Assembly (NCBI GenBank): GCA_035761165.1 | Contig: DASTRO010000244.1 | Coordinates: forward strand, 1-11,632 | Direction of reading: 5' to 3' | DNA: 11,632 nt | Source of the DNA: CALCHX01 sp035761165 | GTDB lineage: Bacteria > Gemmatimonadota > Gemmatimonadetes > Gemmatimonadales > Gemmatimonadaceae | Part shown: positions 5,847 to 11,632 of the stretch, piece by piece | How positions within the stretch are numbered: position 1 is the stretch's first letter | Layout: each line of letters opens with the position of its first letter | Program-made: the position numbers and the translations under genes | Notes under the pieces: model-generated | Databases searched by the model: none | Told to the model about the DNA's origin: nothing | What the model saw: the letters and a program-made list of their open reading frames with translations, nothing else

Positions 5847-7094
5847 ATGCCCGCTCCCGCGCCCCGCCGCATCCTCCTCGCCGACGCCGACGCCTTCTTC
5901 GTCGCCGTCGCCCGCCTCGCCGACCCCGACGGCGCCGGCCGCGCGCCGCTGCTCATCGTCGGCGGCAGCGCCGAGCAGCGCGGCGTCGTCACCTCCGCCA
6001 GCTACGAGGTGCGGAAGTTCGGCGTCCGCTCCGGCATGCCCATGGCCCGCGCGAAGCGCCTCTGCCCGCAGGCCACCGTCGTCCCCGTCCCGCGCGGCCT
6101 CTGCTCGGCCAAGAGCCGCGAGATCCGCCGCGTGCTCGAGCGCTTCGCCCCCGTCGTCGCCCCCGCGTCCATCGACGAGTGGTACCTGGACCTGGGCGGC
6201 ACCGAGGCGCTCTACGGGCACGAGCCACTGGCCGCCACGGCGCACCGCATCCGCGACGCGGTGATCGCCGGGACCGGGCTGTCGGTGTCGTTCGGCGGCG
6301 GGACCAGCCGGCTCGTCGCCAAGCTGGCCGTCGAGCGCGCGAAGCCCAAGCCGGGCAGCGGCGCCGACGGCGTGCACGTCGTCGCGCCCGGCGACGAGCC
6401 AGCGTTCCTGCAGACCGTGGAGCTCGCCGAGCTCCCCGGCGTCGGGCCGCGGCTGCAGGAGCGGCTGCGGCGGCACGGGCTCGTCACCGTCCCGGACGCG
6501 CTGGCCTGCGATCACGCCGCGCTCGTGCGGGCCACCGGCAGCGAGCGCACGGCGTCGTGGCTGCAGCAGCGCGTGCGCGGCATCGACGACTCGCCCGTGC
6601 AGCCGCGCGGCGAGGCCAAGTCCATCAGCCGCGACGAGACCTTCGCCCGCGACCTGCACGACGACGCCGACTTCGCGCGCGAGCTCTGGCGCCTCGTCGT
6701 GCGCGCCGCCGGTGACCTGCGCCGGAGCGGCTACCGCGCCCGCACCGTCACCGTGCGGGTGCGCGACGCCGACTTCACCACGCGGCAGGCCAGCCGCACG
6801 CTGCCCGAGGCGATCGAGACGGAGCGCGCCATCGGCCAGGTGGCCGAGGCGCTGCTCGCCCGGCTGCGCCGCGCGCGCCGCGTCGGTGCGCGGCTGCTCG
6901 GCGTCTCGCTCTCCGGCTTCGGCGGCGCGGAGCCGCCCGCGCAGCTCGCGCTCTTCGGGGCCGGCGAGCCGCCGCTGGAGACGGCGCGCGACCGCGCGGT
7001 CACCCGCGCCCTGGAGGCGGTGCGGGCGCGCTTCGGGGCGGACGGGGTGATGCCCGGGAAGCTGGTCGGTCGTCCGGGGAGGAAGCGGCCGTAG
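5847..7094 (+). CDS. dinB: DNA polymerase IV (Y-family translesion polymerase)
   Basis: A 415-residue error-prone polymerase that copies past damaged template bases. The start ATG at 5847 is chosen because the family N-terminus (RRILLADADAFFVAV) follows directly. The catalytic acids are Asp13 and Asp110-Glu111 (SIDEW), with Asp15 also present; Phe18 matches the steric gate that excludes ribonucleotides. SYEVRKFGVRSGMPM (52-66) is the conserved fingers segment and LPGVGPRLQERLRRHGL (196-212) the helix-hairpin-helix. The little-finger domain covers about 255-360 (SISRDETFARDL). The tail has QLALF at 366-370, a textbook beta-clamp binding motif. Trp112 stands where many DinB proteins have Ala, and the active-site motif is D-A-D rather than D-M-D. 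The length is slightly above E. coli DinB (351) because of the tail. Transcribed away from sua5. Confidence 0.95.
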   Translation: MPAPAPRRILLADADAFFVAVARLADPDGAGRAPLLIVGGSAEQRGVVTSASYEVRKFGVRSGMPMARAKRLCPQATVVPVPRGLCSAKSREIRRVLERFAPVVAPASIDEWYLDLGGTEALYGHEPLAATAHRIRDAVIAGTGLSVSFGGGTSRLVAKLAVERAKPKPGSGADGVHVVAPGDEPAFLQTVELAELPGVGPRLQERLRRHGLVTVPDALACDHAALVRATGSERTASWLQQRVRGIDDSPVQPRGEAKSISRDETFARDLHDDADFARELWRLVVRAAGDLRRSGYRARTVTVRVRDADFTTRQASRTLPEAIETERAIGQVAEALLARLRRARRVGARLLGVSLSGFGGAEPPAQLALFGAGEPPLETARDRAVTRALEAVRARFGADGVMPGKLVGRPGRKRP

Positions 7095-7122
7095 GTCCGG
7101 CGCAGCTTGCGGGACCGCTCAA

Positions 7123-7145
7123 GTTAGCTAAGTTGCTTAGCTAAC
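7123..7145. promoter_or_regulatory. Perfect inverted repeat, probable autoregulatory operator of the toxin-antitoxin pair
   Basis: GTTAGCTAAG, spacer TTG, then CTTAGCTAAC is a perfect 10+10 inverted repeat that ends one base before the antitoxin ribosome binding site. Each arm contains TTAGCTAA, itself a perfect 8-nt palindrome, so two dimer sites lie 13 nt apart centre to centre. Phd/YefM antitoxins bind such paired palindromes to repress their own promoter. It is strikingly AT-rich for this window and probably overlaps the promoter's -10 region. Confidence 0.75.
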
Positions 7146-7151
7146 AGGAGG
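7146..7151 (+). promoter_or_regulatory. Consensus Shine-Dalgarno of the antitoxin gene
   Basis: AGGAGG with a 5-nt gap to the ATG at 7157 is the strongest ribosome binding site in the window. It decides the start: the in-frame GTG at 7151 overlaps this site and is not used. Confidence 0.85.
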
Positions 7152-7156
7152 TGTCC

Positions 7157-7390
7157 ATGACCGTCGTCACGGTGCACGTCGCCAAGACCAATCTGTCGAA
7201 GCTGATCGAGCGGGTCTGCGCGGGTGAGGAGGTCGTCATCGCGCGCGGCAGCGAGCCCGTCGTGCGGCTCGTGCCGGTGGCGCAGGAGCCACCGCGTCGC
7301 CGCTTCGGCGCGCTGAAGGGGAGGCTGCGCGTGCCGGAGGAGTTCTTCGAGCCGCTGCCGGCCGAGGAGCTGGCGGGCTGGGAGCCATAG
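7157..7390 (+). CDS. Phd/YefM-family antitoxin
   Basis: A 77-residue antitoxin and transcriptional autorepressor of a type II toxin-antitoxin pair. The N-terminal half has the Phd/YefM pattern VHVAKTNLSKLIERV (6-20), EEVVIARGSEPVVRLVPV (24-41), which forms the DNA-binding dimer. The C-terminal half, FGALKGRLRVPEEFFEPLPAEE (50-71), matches the segment that in this family wraps a PIN toxin and blocks its active site. The toxin gene follows after 3 nt. The start at ATG 7157 is fixed by the perfect AGGAGG. Regulation is probably by binding of antitoxin or antitoxin-toxin complexes to the palindrome at 7123-7145. Its codon usage is a little less GC-biased than in dinB, consistent with a mobile module. 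Confidence 0.9.
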   Translation: MTVVTVHVAKTNLSKLIERVCAGEEVVIARGSEPVVRLVPVAQEPPRRRFGALKGRLRVPEEFFEPLPAEELAGWEP

Positions 7391-7393
7391 CGC

Positions 7394-7780
7394 ATGCGGC
7401 TCCTGCTCGACACGCACGCGCTGCTCTGGTGGCTCGCCGGCGAGCGGCGGCTCTCGCGCCGGGCGCGGAGCACGATCGAGGATGAGAGCAACACCGTCTA
7501 CGTCAGCGCCGCGAGTGCCTGGGAGGTGGCGACGAAGCACCGGATCGGCCGCCTGCCGGACGTGGCAGGGCTGGCGAGCGAGTTCGCGCGCGAGGTTGCG
7601 CAGCAGGGCTTCGTCGGGCTCGACATCACGCTGGACCATGGCCAGCGGGCGGGCAATCTGCCCGGGCCGCACCGCGATCCGTTCGACCGGATGCTGATCG
7701 CGCAGGCACAGGCGGAGAATCTCTGGCTCGTCTCCAACGAGGCGATCTTCGACCGGTACGGGATCACACGCATCTGGTGA
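7394..7780 (+). CDS. vapC: VapC-type PIN-domain toxin (ribonuclease)
   Basis: A 128-residue PIN domain, full length for the family, and a Mg-dependent endoribonuclease expected to cleave tRNA or rRNA when freed from its antitoxin. The acidic site is Asp6 (LLLDTHALLWWL), Glu44 (SAASAWEVATKHRIG), Asp95 and Asp98 (HRDPFDRMLIAQA) plus Asp120 in SNEAIFDRYG; all expected positions are filled, so it should be active. The DTHALLWWL start and the DPFDRML motif place it in the Sll0205-like PIN subgroup that is normally paired with Phd-type antitoxins, as here. It starts 3 nt after the antitoxin stop. No separate ribosome binding site is obvious, so translation is probably coupled, keeping antitoxin in excess. 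Confidence 0.93.
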   Translation: MRLLLDTHALLWWLAGERRLSRRARSTIEDESNTVYVSAASAWEVATKHRIGRLPDVAGLASEFAREVAQQGFVGLDITLDHGQRAGNLPGPHRDPFDRMLIAQAQAENLWLVSNEAIFDRYGITRIW

Positions 7781-7835
7781 GCGCCGTGCGCCGTTCGGAT
7801 GCACGGTTCCGTCCGTAACCATCCCCACGCGGAAG

Positions 7836-8324
7836 ATGACTGCTGACTCGACGCCTCCGGGTGCTCCCCCCGCCCGCCGGAACCTCTCCTCCGGCACCCC
7901 CTGGGAGCCCATCGTCGGCTACTCGCGCGCCGTGCGCGTCGGCCCGCACGTGCACGTCTCCGGCACCACCGCCACCGACGAGCGCGGCGAGATCGTCGGC
8001 CGCGGCGACCCGTACCTGCAGACGCACCAGATCCTGCAGAACATCGTGCGCGCCCTGGAGCGGCTCGGCGCGCGCGCCGAGCACGTGGTGCGCACGCGCA
8101 TCTTCGTCACCGACATCGCGCGCTGGCGCGAGGTCGCGCGCGCGCACGGAGAGCTGTTCGGCGACATCCGGCCGGCGACGGCGATGGTGGAGGTGAAGGC
8201 GCTCATCGACCCCGCGATGCTCGTCGAGATCGAGGCCGACGCCTACGTCACCGACGACGTGCCGTCCACGGGCGGCGGCGGACGCACGGGCGCCCCGCCC
8301 GACCCCGCGCTGACGATGCCGTGA
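7836..8324 (+). CDS. RidA/YjgF/UK114-superfamily protein lacking the archetypal arginine
   Basis: A 162-residue protein with one Rid domain (about 20-140), a fold that usually forms homotrimers. VSGTTATDERGEIVG (41-55), TDIARWREVARAHGELFGDIRPATAMVEV (92-120) and LVEIEADAYV (129-138) define it. In RidA itself an Arg follows R-P-A and binds the carboxylate of reactive imines and enamines; here the sequence is RPAT, with Thr115 in that place, so classical 2-iminobutanoate deaminase activity is not expected. Several Rid subfamilies of unknown function share the RPAT pattern. Residues 1-18 and 141-162 are Pro/Gly-rich tails. The ATG at 7836 is assigned by the family length, with GGAAG directly before it; that ribosome binding site is poorly spaced. 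Its stop overlaps the GTG start of the next gene by 4 nt. Confidence 0.88.
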   Translation: MTADSTPPGAPPARRNLSSGTPWEPIVGYSRAVRVGPHVHVSGTTATDERGEIVGRGDPYLQTHQILQNIVRALERLGARAEHVVRTRIFVTDIARWREVARAHGELFGDIRPATAMVEVKALIDPAMLVEIEADAYVTDDVPSTGGGGRTGAPPDPALTMP

Positions 8325-10327
8325 GCGACGCCACCCCGCCGACCCCGGACGAGACCGCGGCGCGCCTGGCCCGCCTCGAGGCGACCGTCGCCGCGCTGGC
8401 GCGCGAGGTGGCCACGCTGCGCACCGCCGCGCGCGCCGGTGCCGCGCACACGGCCGCGCCGCCCGTCGCGCCGTCCGGGACTCCGGTCCGGCACTGGTCG
8501 GATCCGACGCCGCCGATGCCGCCCGCGTCGCGCGACGTCGCGCCGCCCGACCGGCCGTCGCGCCGCCGCACGTTCCTCGAGGCGGGGCTCGACGTCGAGA
8601 CGCTCGTCGGCCGCTACGGCACCATGGCGCTGGCCGCGCTCACCATCATCCTCGGCGTCGGCGCCTTCCTCGGCTGGGCCATCCAGCGCGTGCGCCTCGG
8701 CCCCGGGCTGCGCGTCGCCCTCGGTGCGCTGGCCGCCGTCGGCGTGGCCGGCCTCGGGCTCTGGCTGCGCGAGCGCGGCACGCGCCGCTTCGGCAACGTG
8801 CTCCTCGCGCTCGCGCTGGCCATCACGCACGTCGTGGCGTGGGGCGCCGGGCCGGCGCTCGGGGTCGTGCCGCCAGCCGTCGCGCTGGGCGTCGCCGCGC
8901 TGGCGTCGGCGGCGCTCGCCGCGCTCGCCTGGCACGACGGCAGCGAGCTGCTCTTCGCCGTCGGCACCGGCGGCGCGCTGCTGGCGCCCTTCGTCACGGC
9001 GCGCGCCGAGGGGGATCCGGTGATCCTCCTGCTGTACGGCTGGGTGGTGCTGACGGCGGCCGCCGCCGCGCTGCGCGCGCAGCGCTGGAGCGTGGCCGCG
9101 CGGCTGCTCGTGGCCGGCGCGCTGGCCTACACCGGCGCCGCGCTGGAGGCGACGTGGAGCACCGGCCTGCTGGGCGGCGTCGCGTGGGCGAAGCGCGACC
9201 TGCCCGCACTCTTCCCGCTCGCCTCCGCGTTGGGCGCGCTCGCCGTGGCCGGGCCGCGCTTCCGCAGCTCGCTGGCGCGCGCGTACGTCGTCGTGCTCCT
9301 CGTGCCGCTCTTCGCGCGCACCGCGCTCGTCGTCGGCGACCACCTCTTCGGCGACCTCGTCGCCATCGCCGGCGCGGGCGCGGCCACCGTCTACCTCGCG
9401 CTCCGCTGGCGCGACACGGAGCAGCCGTGGGCGATGGCGAGCGCCGTCGGCCAGCCGCTCGCGTTGCTCGGCGTGGCGCTGCTCGCGCTCCCCGAGCGCT
9501 ACGGCCTGGCGCCGGCGCTCGTCGCGCTCGGCGCGGCGGCGCTGGCGCTGCTCGCCGCGCTGGACGCCGGCGCGCTCGTGCTGGCCGGCGCGCCCACGAC
9601 GGCAGCGGAGGACGAGCGGGGCTCCGCGGTCGCCGAACCGCTGTGGAGCGGTCATCTGCTCGTCGTCGGGCTGGCGAGCGCCCTGGCCATCACGCTCGGG
9701 CTGCACTGGTGGCCGGTGGCGGCGGCCGCGCTGCTCGCCGCGCACGGCGCCGGCGCGGCCCTCCTGGCGCGGCGCATGGACCGACCGCTCCTCCTCGTCA
9801 CGCCGCTCGTCGCGCTGCTCGGGGCGTCCGCGTGGGTGGGGGACCTGCTCGACGCACGCCCGGCCTACGCGTACCGACCCTTCCTGACACTGCCGTCGCT
9901 GGCGGCGCTCGTCCTCGTCGCTGCCTGGTGGACGGCGGGCCGCCACGCCGCGCGCGTGGTGCGCGCGCCGGCCGCCGGCGCCACGGAGCGCGCGCTGCTC
10001 GGCGCCCTCGGCGGCGTCGCGCTCTTCCTGTGGGGCTACGCGGAGCTGGCGCGCGCCGTCGCGCCGGAGACGGCGGCCTTCCTCGTCATCGTGTACGTCG
10101 CCGCGAGCGGGGTGCTCGTCATCCAGCTCGGCCGCCGGTGGGCGATGGCCGGCGGGCGGCGCGTGGGGCTGGCGCTGGCGGTGTACGCGGCGCTGCGCGC
10201 CATCGTGCAGGCGTCGGACTTCGCGTCCATCGGGCTGCGCGTCGGCAGCTACCTGCTGGTGGGCGGCTTCCTGCTCGCCGTGGCCTACTGGTATCGCGCG
10301 GCCGGCGAGGCGGTGCCGGCCGAGTAG
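8321..10327 (+). CDS. DUF2339-family polytopic membrane protein
   Basis: A 668-residue integral membrane protein of unknown function. Residues 11-38 form a short predicted coiled coil (ETAARLARLEATVAALAREV), 40-82 a Pro/Ala-rich linker, and FLEAGLDVETLVGRYGTMAL (85-104) leads into the first membrane helix, the usual DUF2339 entry. The rest is a run of roughly 18 or more Ala/Leu/Val/Gly-rich helices separated by short Arg- or Asp-containing turns, e.g. LGWAIQRVRLGPGLRVALGA (117-136) and WTAGRHAARVVR. The last helix ends in AYWYRAAGEAVPAE. The GTG start at 8321 overlaps the Rid gene stop (GTGA), so the two are translationally coupled. The role of the family is not known; its size and helix count suggest transport or envelope assembly, but no transporter motif is visible. 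Confidence 0.85.
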   Translation: MSDATPPTPDETAARLARLEATVAALAREVATLRTAARAGAAHTAAPPVAPSGTPVRHWSDPTPPMPPASRDVAPPDRPSRRRTFLEAGLDVETLVGRYGTMALAALTIILGVGAFLGWAIQRVRLGPGLRVALGALAAVGVAGLGLWLRERGTRRFGNVLLALALAITHVVAWGAGPALGVVPPAVALGVAALASAALAALAWHDGSELLFAVGTGGALLAPFVTARAEGDPVILLLYGWVVLTAAAAALRAQRWSVAARLLVAGALAYTGAALEATWSTGLLGGVAWAKRDLPALFPLASALGALAVAGPRFRSSLARAYVVVLLVPLFARTALVVGDHLFGDLVAIAGAGAATVYLALRWRDTEQPWAMASAVGQPLALLGVALLALPERYGLAPALVALGAAALALLAALDAGALVLAGAPTTAAEDERGSAVAEPLWSGHLLVVGLASALAITLGLHWWPVAAAALLAAHGAGAALLARRMDRPLLLVTPLVALLGASAWVGDLLDARPAYAYRPFLTLPSLAALVLVAAWWTAGRHAARVVRAPAAGATERALLGALGGVALFLWGYAELARAVAPETAAFLVIVYVAASGVLVIQLGRRWAMAGGRRVGLALAVYAALRAIVQASDFASIGLRVGSYLLVGGFLLAVAYWYRAAGEAVPAE

Positions 10328-10364
10328 GCGCGGCGTCGGGCGGCGGGGCGCCGAGGCGGGGCGG

Positions 10365-10382
10365 CGCCGGCCGTGGCCGGCG
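10365..10382. repeat. 18-nt palindrome just upstream of the 2H-gene -10 box
   Basis: CGCCGGCC, GT, GGCCGGCG is an 8+8 perfect inverted repeat. It ends 2 nt before GATATT and lies 38 nt after the DUF2339 stop. It may terminate the upstream operon (no T-tract) or act as an operator for the downstream gene. Confidence 0.35.
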
Positions 10383-10384
10383 GC

Positions 10385-10390
10385 GATATT
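10385..10390 (+). promoter_or_regulatory. -10-like box of the 2H gene, leaderless arrangement
   Basis: GATATT is followed by exactly six bases (CCGCGC) and the ATG at 10397, the same geometry as upstream of sua5. No Shine-Dalgarno is present. It is the only AT-rich hexamer in the 69-nt gap. Confidence 0.45.
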
Positions 10391-10396
10391 CCGCGC

Positions 10397-11068
10397 ATGA
10401 CGCGATCGAGGTGGGACGACGTGGGCGACGACGCCTGGCCGGACGACGCGGCGTGGGCGCGGGGGCTGGGCTGCGACGAGGACGAGTTCGGCCGCGAGGA
10501 GGACATCCCGGAGAGCGGCCGCGACTGGCGGCGGCCGCAGGGGATCTTCGTCATCGCGCCGCTGTCGGGCGAGGCGGCCGAGCAGATCCACGCCATCCAG
10601 CGCCGCTACGACCCGAAGCTGGCGGCGATGAGCGCGCCGCACGTGACGCTGGTCGGCTCGTCGGGGGCGGGGCCGGTGGTGCCGGGGACCACGGAGGCGC
10701 AGCTGCGCGCCGCCATCGAGCCGGTGGCGCGCGAGACGGCGCCGCTCGTCCTCCCCTTCGGCCGGCCGTCGCGCTTCATGCAGACCAACATCGTGAGCCT
10801 GCCGCTCGACCCGAACGGCCCGCTGCGCGAGCTGTTCGAGCGGCTGCGCGCGAGCGGGCTGCGCTTCGGGCCCGTGCGCTTCGCCTTCACGCCGCACGCG
10901 ACGCTGAGCTACTTCCCCACGCTCGACCGGGCGCGCGAGCGCGCGCTGCTGGCCGAGCGGGTGACGGCGCCGGCGGTGATCGACCGGCTGGAGCTGTCGC
11001 TGACGCACGACCCGCAGCCACCGAAGCGGCTGTTCGAGGTGCGGTTGGGCGCGATGAGCGACAATTGA
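10397..11068 (+). CDS. 2H phosphoesterase of the 2'-5' RNA ligase / cyclic phosphodiesterase type
   Basis: A 223-residue protein with both HxT motifs of the 2H superfamily: His82-Val-Thr84 (SAPHVTLVG) and His167-Ala-Thr169 (TPHATLSYF), 85 residues apart as expected for the two-lobed fold. Family members act on 2',3'-cyclic phosphates or 2'-5' bonds in RNA or small nucleotides; the substrate cannot be told from sequence. The hydrophobic strand QGIFVIAPL (48-56) begins the domain. Residues 1-47 form an unusual acidic, Trp-containing extension (about a third Asp/Glu) with no counterpart I know in ThpR/LigT proteins. The ATG at 10397 is chosen over an upstream in-frame start at 10373 because of the -10 box spacing. 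It follows DUF2339 on the same strand, separated by a palindrome, so it is probably its own unit. Confidence 0.85.
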   Translation: MTRSRWDDVGDDAWPDDAAWARGLGCDEDEFGREEDIPESGRDWRRPQGIFVIAPLSGEAAEQIHAIQRRYDPKLAAMSAPHVTLVGSSGAGPVVPGTTEAQLRAAIEPVARETAPLVLPFGRPSRFMQTNIVSLPLDPNGPLRELFERLRASGLRFGPVRFAFTPHATLSYFPTLDRARERALLAERVTAPAVIDRLELSLTHDPQPPKRLFEVRLGAMSDN

Positions 11069-11200
11069 CTACCGACGAGAGGGATCGCGGCGCGATGGGA
11101 GCACCTAGATGGCGGCGGGTCGCAACCGCGGCGCGTGCGGCACATAGCCTCTGGGGGGTCGGATCACTGAACGGAAAGCGACCGGCCATCACTTCCCTTC

Positions 11201-11230
11201 TTGCCGCTAGCGGTGCCCGGGTGCTATGAT
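11201..11230 (+). promoter_or_regulatory. Candidate sigma-70-like promoter in the intergenic region
   Basis: TTGCCG (11201-11206), an 18-nt spacer and TATGAT (11225-11230, 5 of 6 to TATAAT) form the best two-box promoter in the window. It points toward the gene-free interval and the IS3 transposase, antisense to the latter. No gene is seen downstream, so it could drive a small RNA, be a relic, or be chance. Confidence 0.35.
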
Positions 11231-11396
11231 CGGCGCCAGGCGTTAACCAGGGCAGGCCCGGCGACGTCGCTGAGGCGCTACGGAACGCGTTCTCGATGCC
11301 GATCACTAGTGAACGATGGCAATCGGCGCGGGCGCTACTTCGCCACCACTTGCCGGTCCTCTGCTCGTTCGCGTCACCTCGGGCGATGATTTTACA

Positions 11397-11414
11397 GCAG
11401 CCCTACGGGGCTGC
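11397..11414. terminator. Small perfect hairpin
   Basis: GCAGCCC, loop TACG, GGGCTGC gives seven perfect pairs. No T-tract follows on either strand, so it is at best a weak or factor-assisted terminator, located beyond the proposed IS end. Confidence 0.3.
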
Positions 11415-11477
11415 GGCCGGCCGGGCGCCGGTACAGCTCTGCCCGAGCGCGCAGGAGGTCGTGGCGCGGCTGCAGGC

Positions 11478-11521
11478 TGGTAGCGTCGCCGCGACCTTTC
11501 CCCCGTCCTGAGGACAGGCGG
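11478..11521 (-). mobile_element. Probable terminal end of the IS3-family insertion sequence
   Basis: IS3 elements end with a terminal inverted repeat, usually 5'-TG...CA-3', within about 100 nt of the transposase stop. TGGTAGCGTCGCCGCGACC starting at 11478 begins with TG, lies 44 nt from the stop, and is followed by CCCCGTCCTGAGGACAGG, which contains a GTCCT/AGGAC palindrome. The matching left end lies outside the window, so the exact boundary is a guess. Confidence 0.3.
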
Positions 11522-11632
11522 CTATGGGTCGGGTGAATGGACTGGGCGCCCACACATCACGGCGAACTCCGCCGGTGTCCGTCTCGCAAGGCTGCTGTGG
11601 GGGCGAACCGCGTTGTAGTCGCGCCGCCACTC
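11522..11632 (-). CDS. IS3-family transposase (OrfB), C-terminal 36 residues, cut by the window edge
   Basis: Read on the minus strand from the window edge, the frame gives EWRRDYNAVRPHSSL followed by a TPAEFA motif and a stop at 11522. W-R-x-D-Y-N-x-x-R-P-H-S-S-L-x-x-x-T-P-x-E-F is the highly conserved C-terminus of the rve (DDE) integrase domain in IS3-family OrfB proteins. The catalytic acids lie upstream, outside the window, so whether the element is intact cannot be judged. Its last residues (CGRPVHSPDP) are typical element-specific tail. It marks an insertion sequence at the right edge and an accessory boundary. Confidence 0.85.
   Translation of the reverse strand, partial: EWRRDYNAVRPHSSLARRTPAEFAVMCGRPVHSPDP

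Larger units (their letters stand above)
11069..11521. other. Gene-poor, less GC-rich interval next to an IS3 element
   Basis: About 450 nt with no convincing coding region; short open frames here lack ribosome binding sites and resemble no family. Sample lines are near 63% GC against 80% or more in the neighbouring genes. It holds a plausible sigma-70-type promoter (11201-11230), a 10-nt palindrome GAACGCGTTC (11283-11292), a small hairpin (11397-11414) and probably the end of an IS3-family insertion sequence. Confidence 0.5.

Noticed and set aside
7151..7156. GTG at 7151 as the antitoxin start
   Set aside because: It overlaps the AGGAGG ribosome binding site, which is ideally spaced for the ATG at 7157.
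8243..11008. A 921-codon open frame on the minus strand opposite the Rid, DUF2339 and 2H genes
   Set aside because: Its product is low-complexity Arg/Ala/Gly/His/Gln without recognisable domains, the mirror of third-position G/C bias on the sense strand; the plus-strand genes have clear family motifs.
11237..11295. Possible integron attC site (GTTAACC near a CG-rich imperfect palindrome)
   Set aside because: The core does not fit GTTRRRY with a matching RYYYAAC partner, and no integrase or cassette array is nearby.
11162..11313. Near-direct repeat GATCACT...GAACG at 11162-11173 and 11299-11313
   Set aside because: Too short and interrupted by AGT in one copy; compatible with chance and not at positions that fit an IS target duplication.

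Overview
The window is an extremely GC-rich bacterial chromosome segment with tightly packed genes, many GTG starts and strong G/C at third codon positions. A long single-domain-architecture lipid II flippase, a plant/Chlamydia-type enoyl-ACP reductase, a DUF2339 membrane protein and CGGATGC / ACGCGGAG intergenic repeats would fit a member of the Gemmatimonadota or a similar GC-rich Gram-negative phylum. That assignment is an inference from gene style, since no rRNA or marker gene is present.

Layout, left to right. Positions 1-646 (minus strand) hold a small secreted four-cysteine protein followed, 2 nt later, by the start of a membrane-anchored protein with a beta-propeller-like blade that runs off the window. 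Positions 1003-3625 (minus) form a two-gene envelope operon: fabI (fatty acid elongation), then murJ (lipid II flipping). Divergent from fabI is a stand-alone CheY-like receiver (3698-4102). A 647-nt gene-free stretch follows, dominated by one large imperfect inverted repeat (arms 4222-4411 and 4481-4665) between two convergent genes. Next come sua5 (minus, 4750-5772, tRNA t6A synthesis) and the divergent dinB (5847-7094, DNA polymerase IV).

A Phd-type antitoxin / VapC PIN toxin pair (7157-7780) follows, preceded by a perfect TTAGCTAA-based palindrome that is probably its operator. Then come a RidA-superfamily protein lacking the archetypal arginine, overlapping by 4 nt a large DUF2339 membrane protein (7836-10327), and a 2H phosphoesterase of the 2'-5' RNA ligase type (10397-11068). 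The last 560 nt are less GC-rich, gene-poor, and end in the C-terminus of an IS3-family transposase (11522-11632, minus).

Most of the genes are housekeeping (envelope synthesis, tRNA modification, DNA repair). The accessory material is the toxin-antitoxin pair, the inverted-repeat element and the IS3 edge. At least two genes (sua5 and the 2H protein) have a -10-like hexamer exactly 6 nt before the start codon, suggesting leaderless mRNAs. No complete novel defence or biosynthetic system is visible. The best leads are the large inverted repeat, the secreted cysteine peptide with its propeller neighbour, and the leaderless start pattern.
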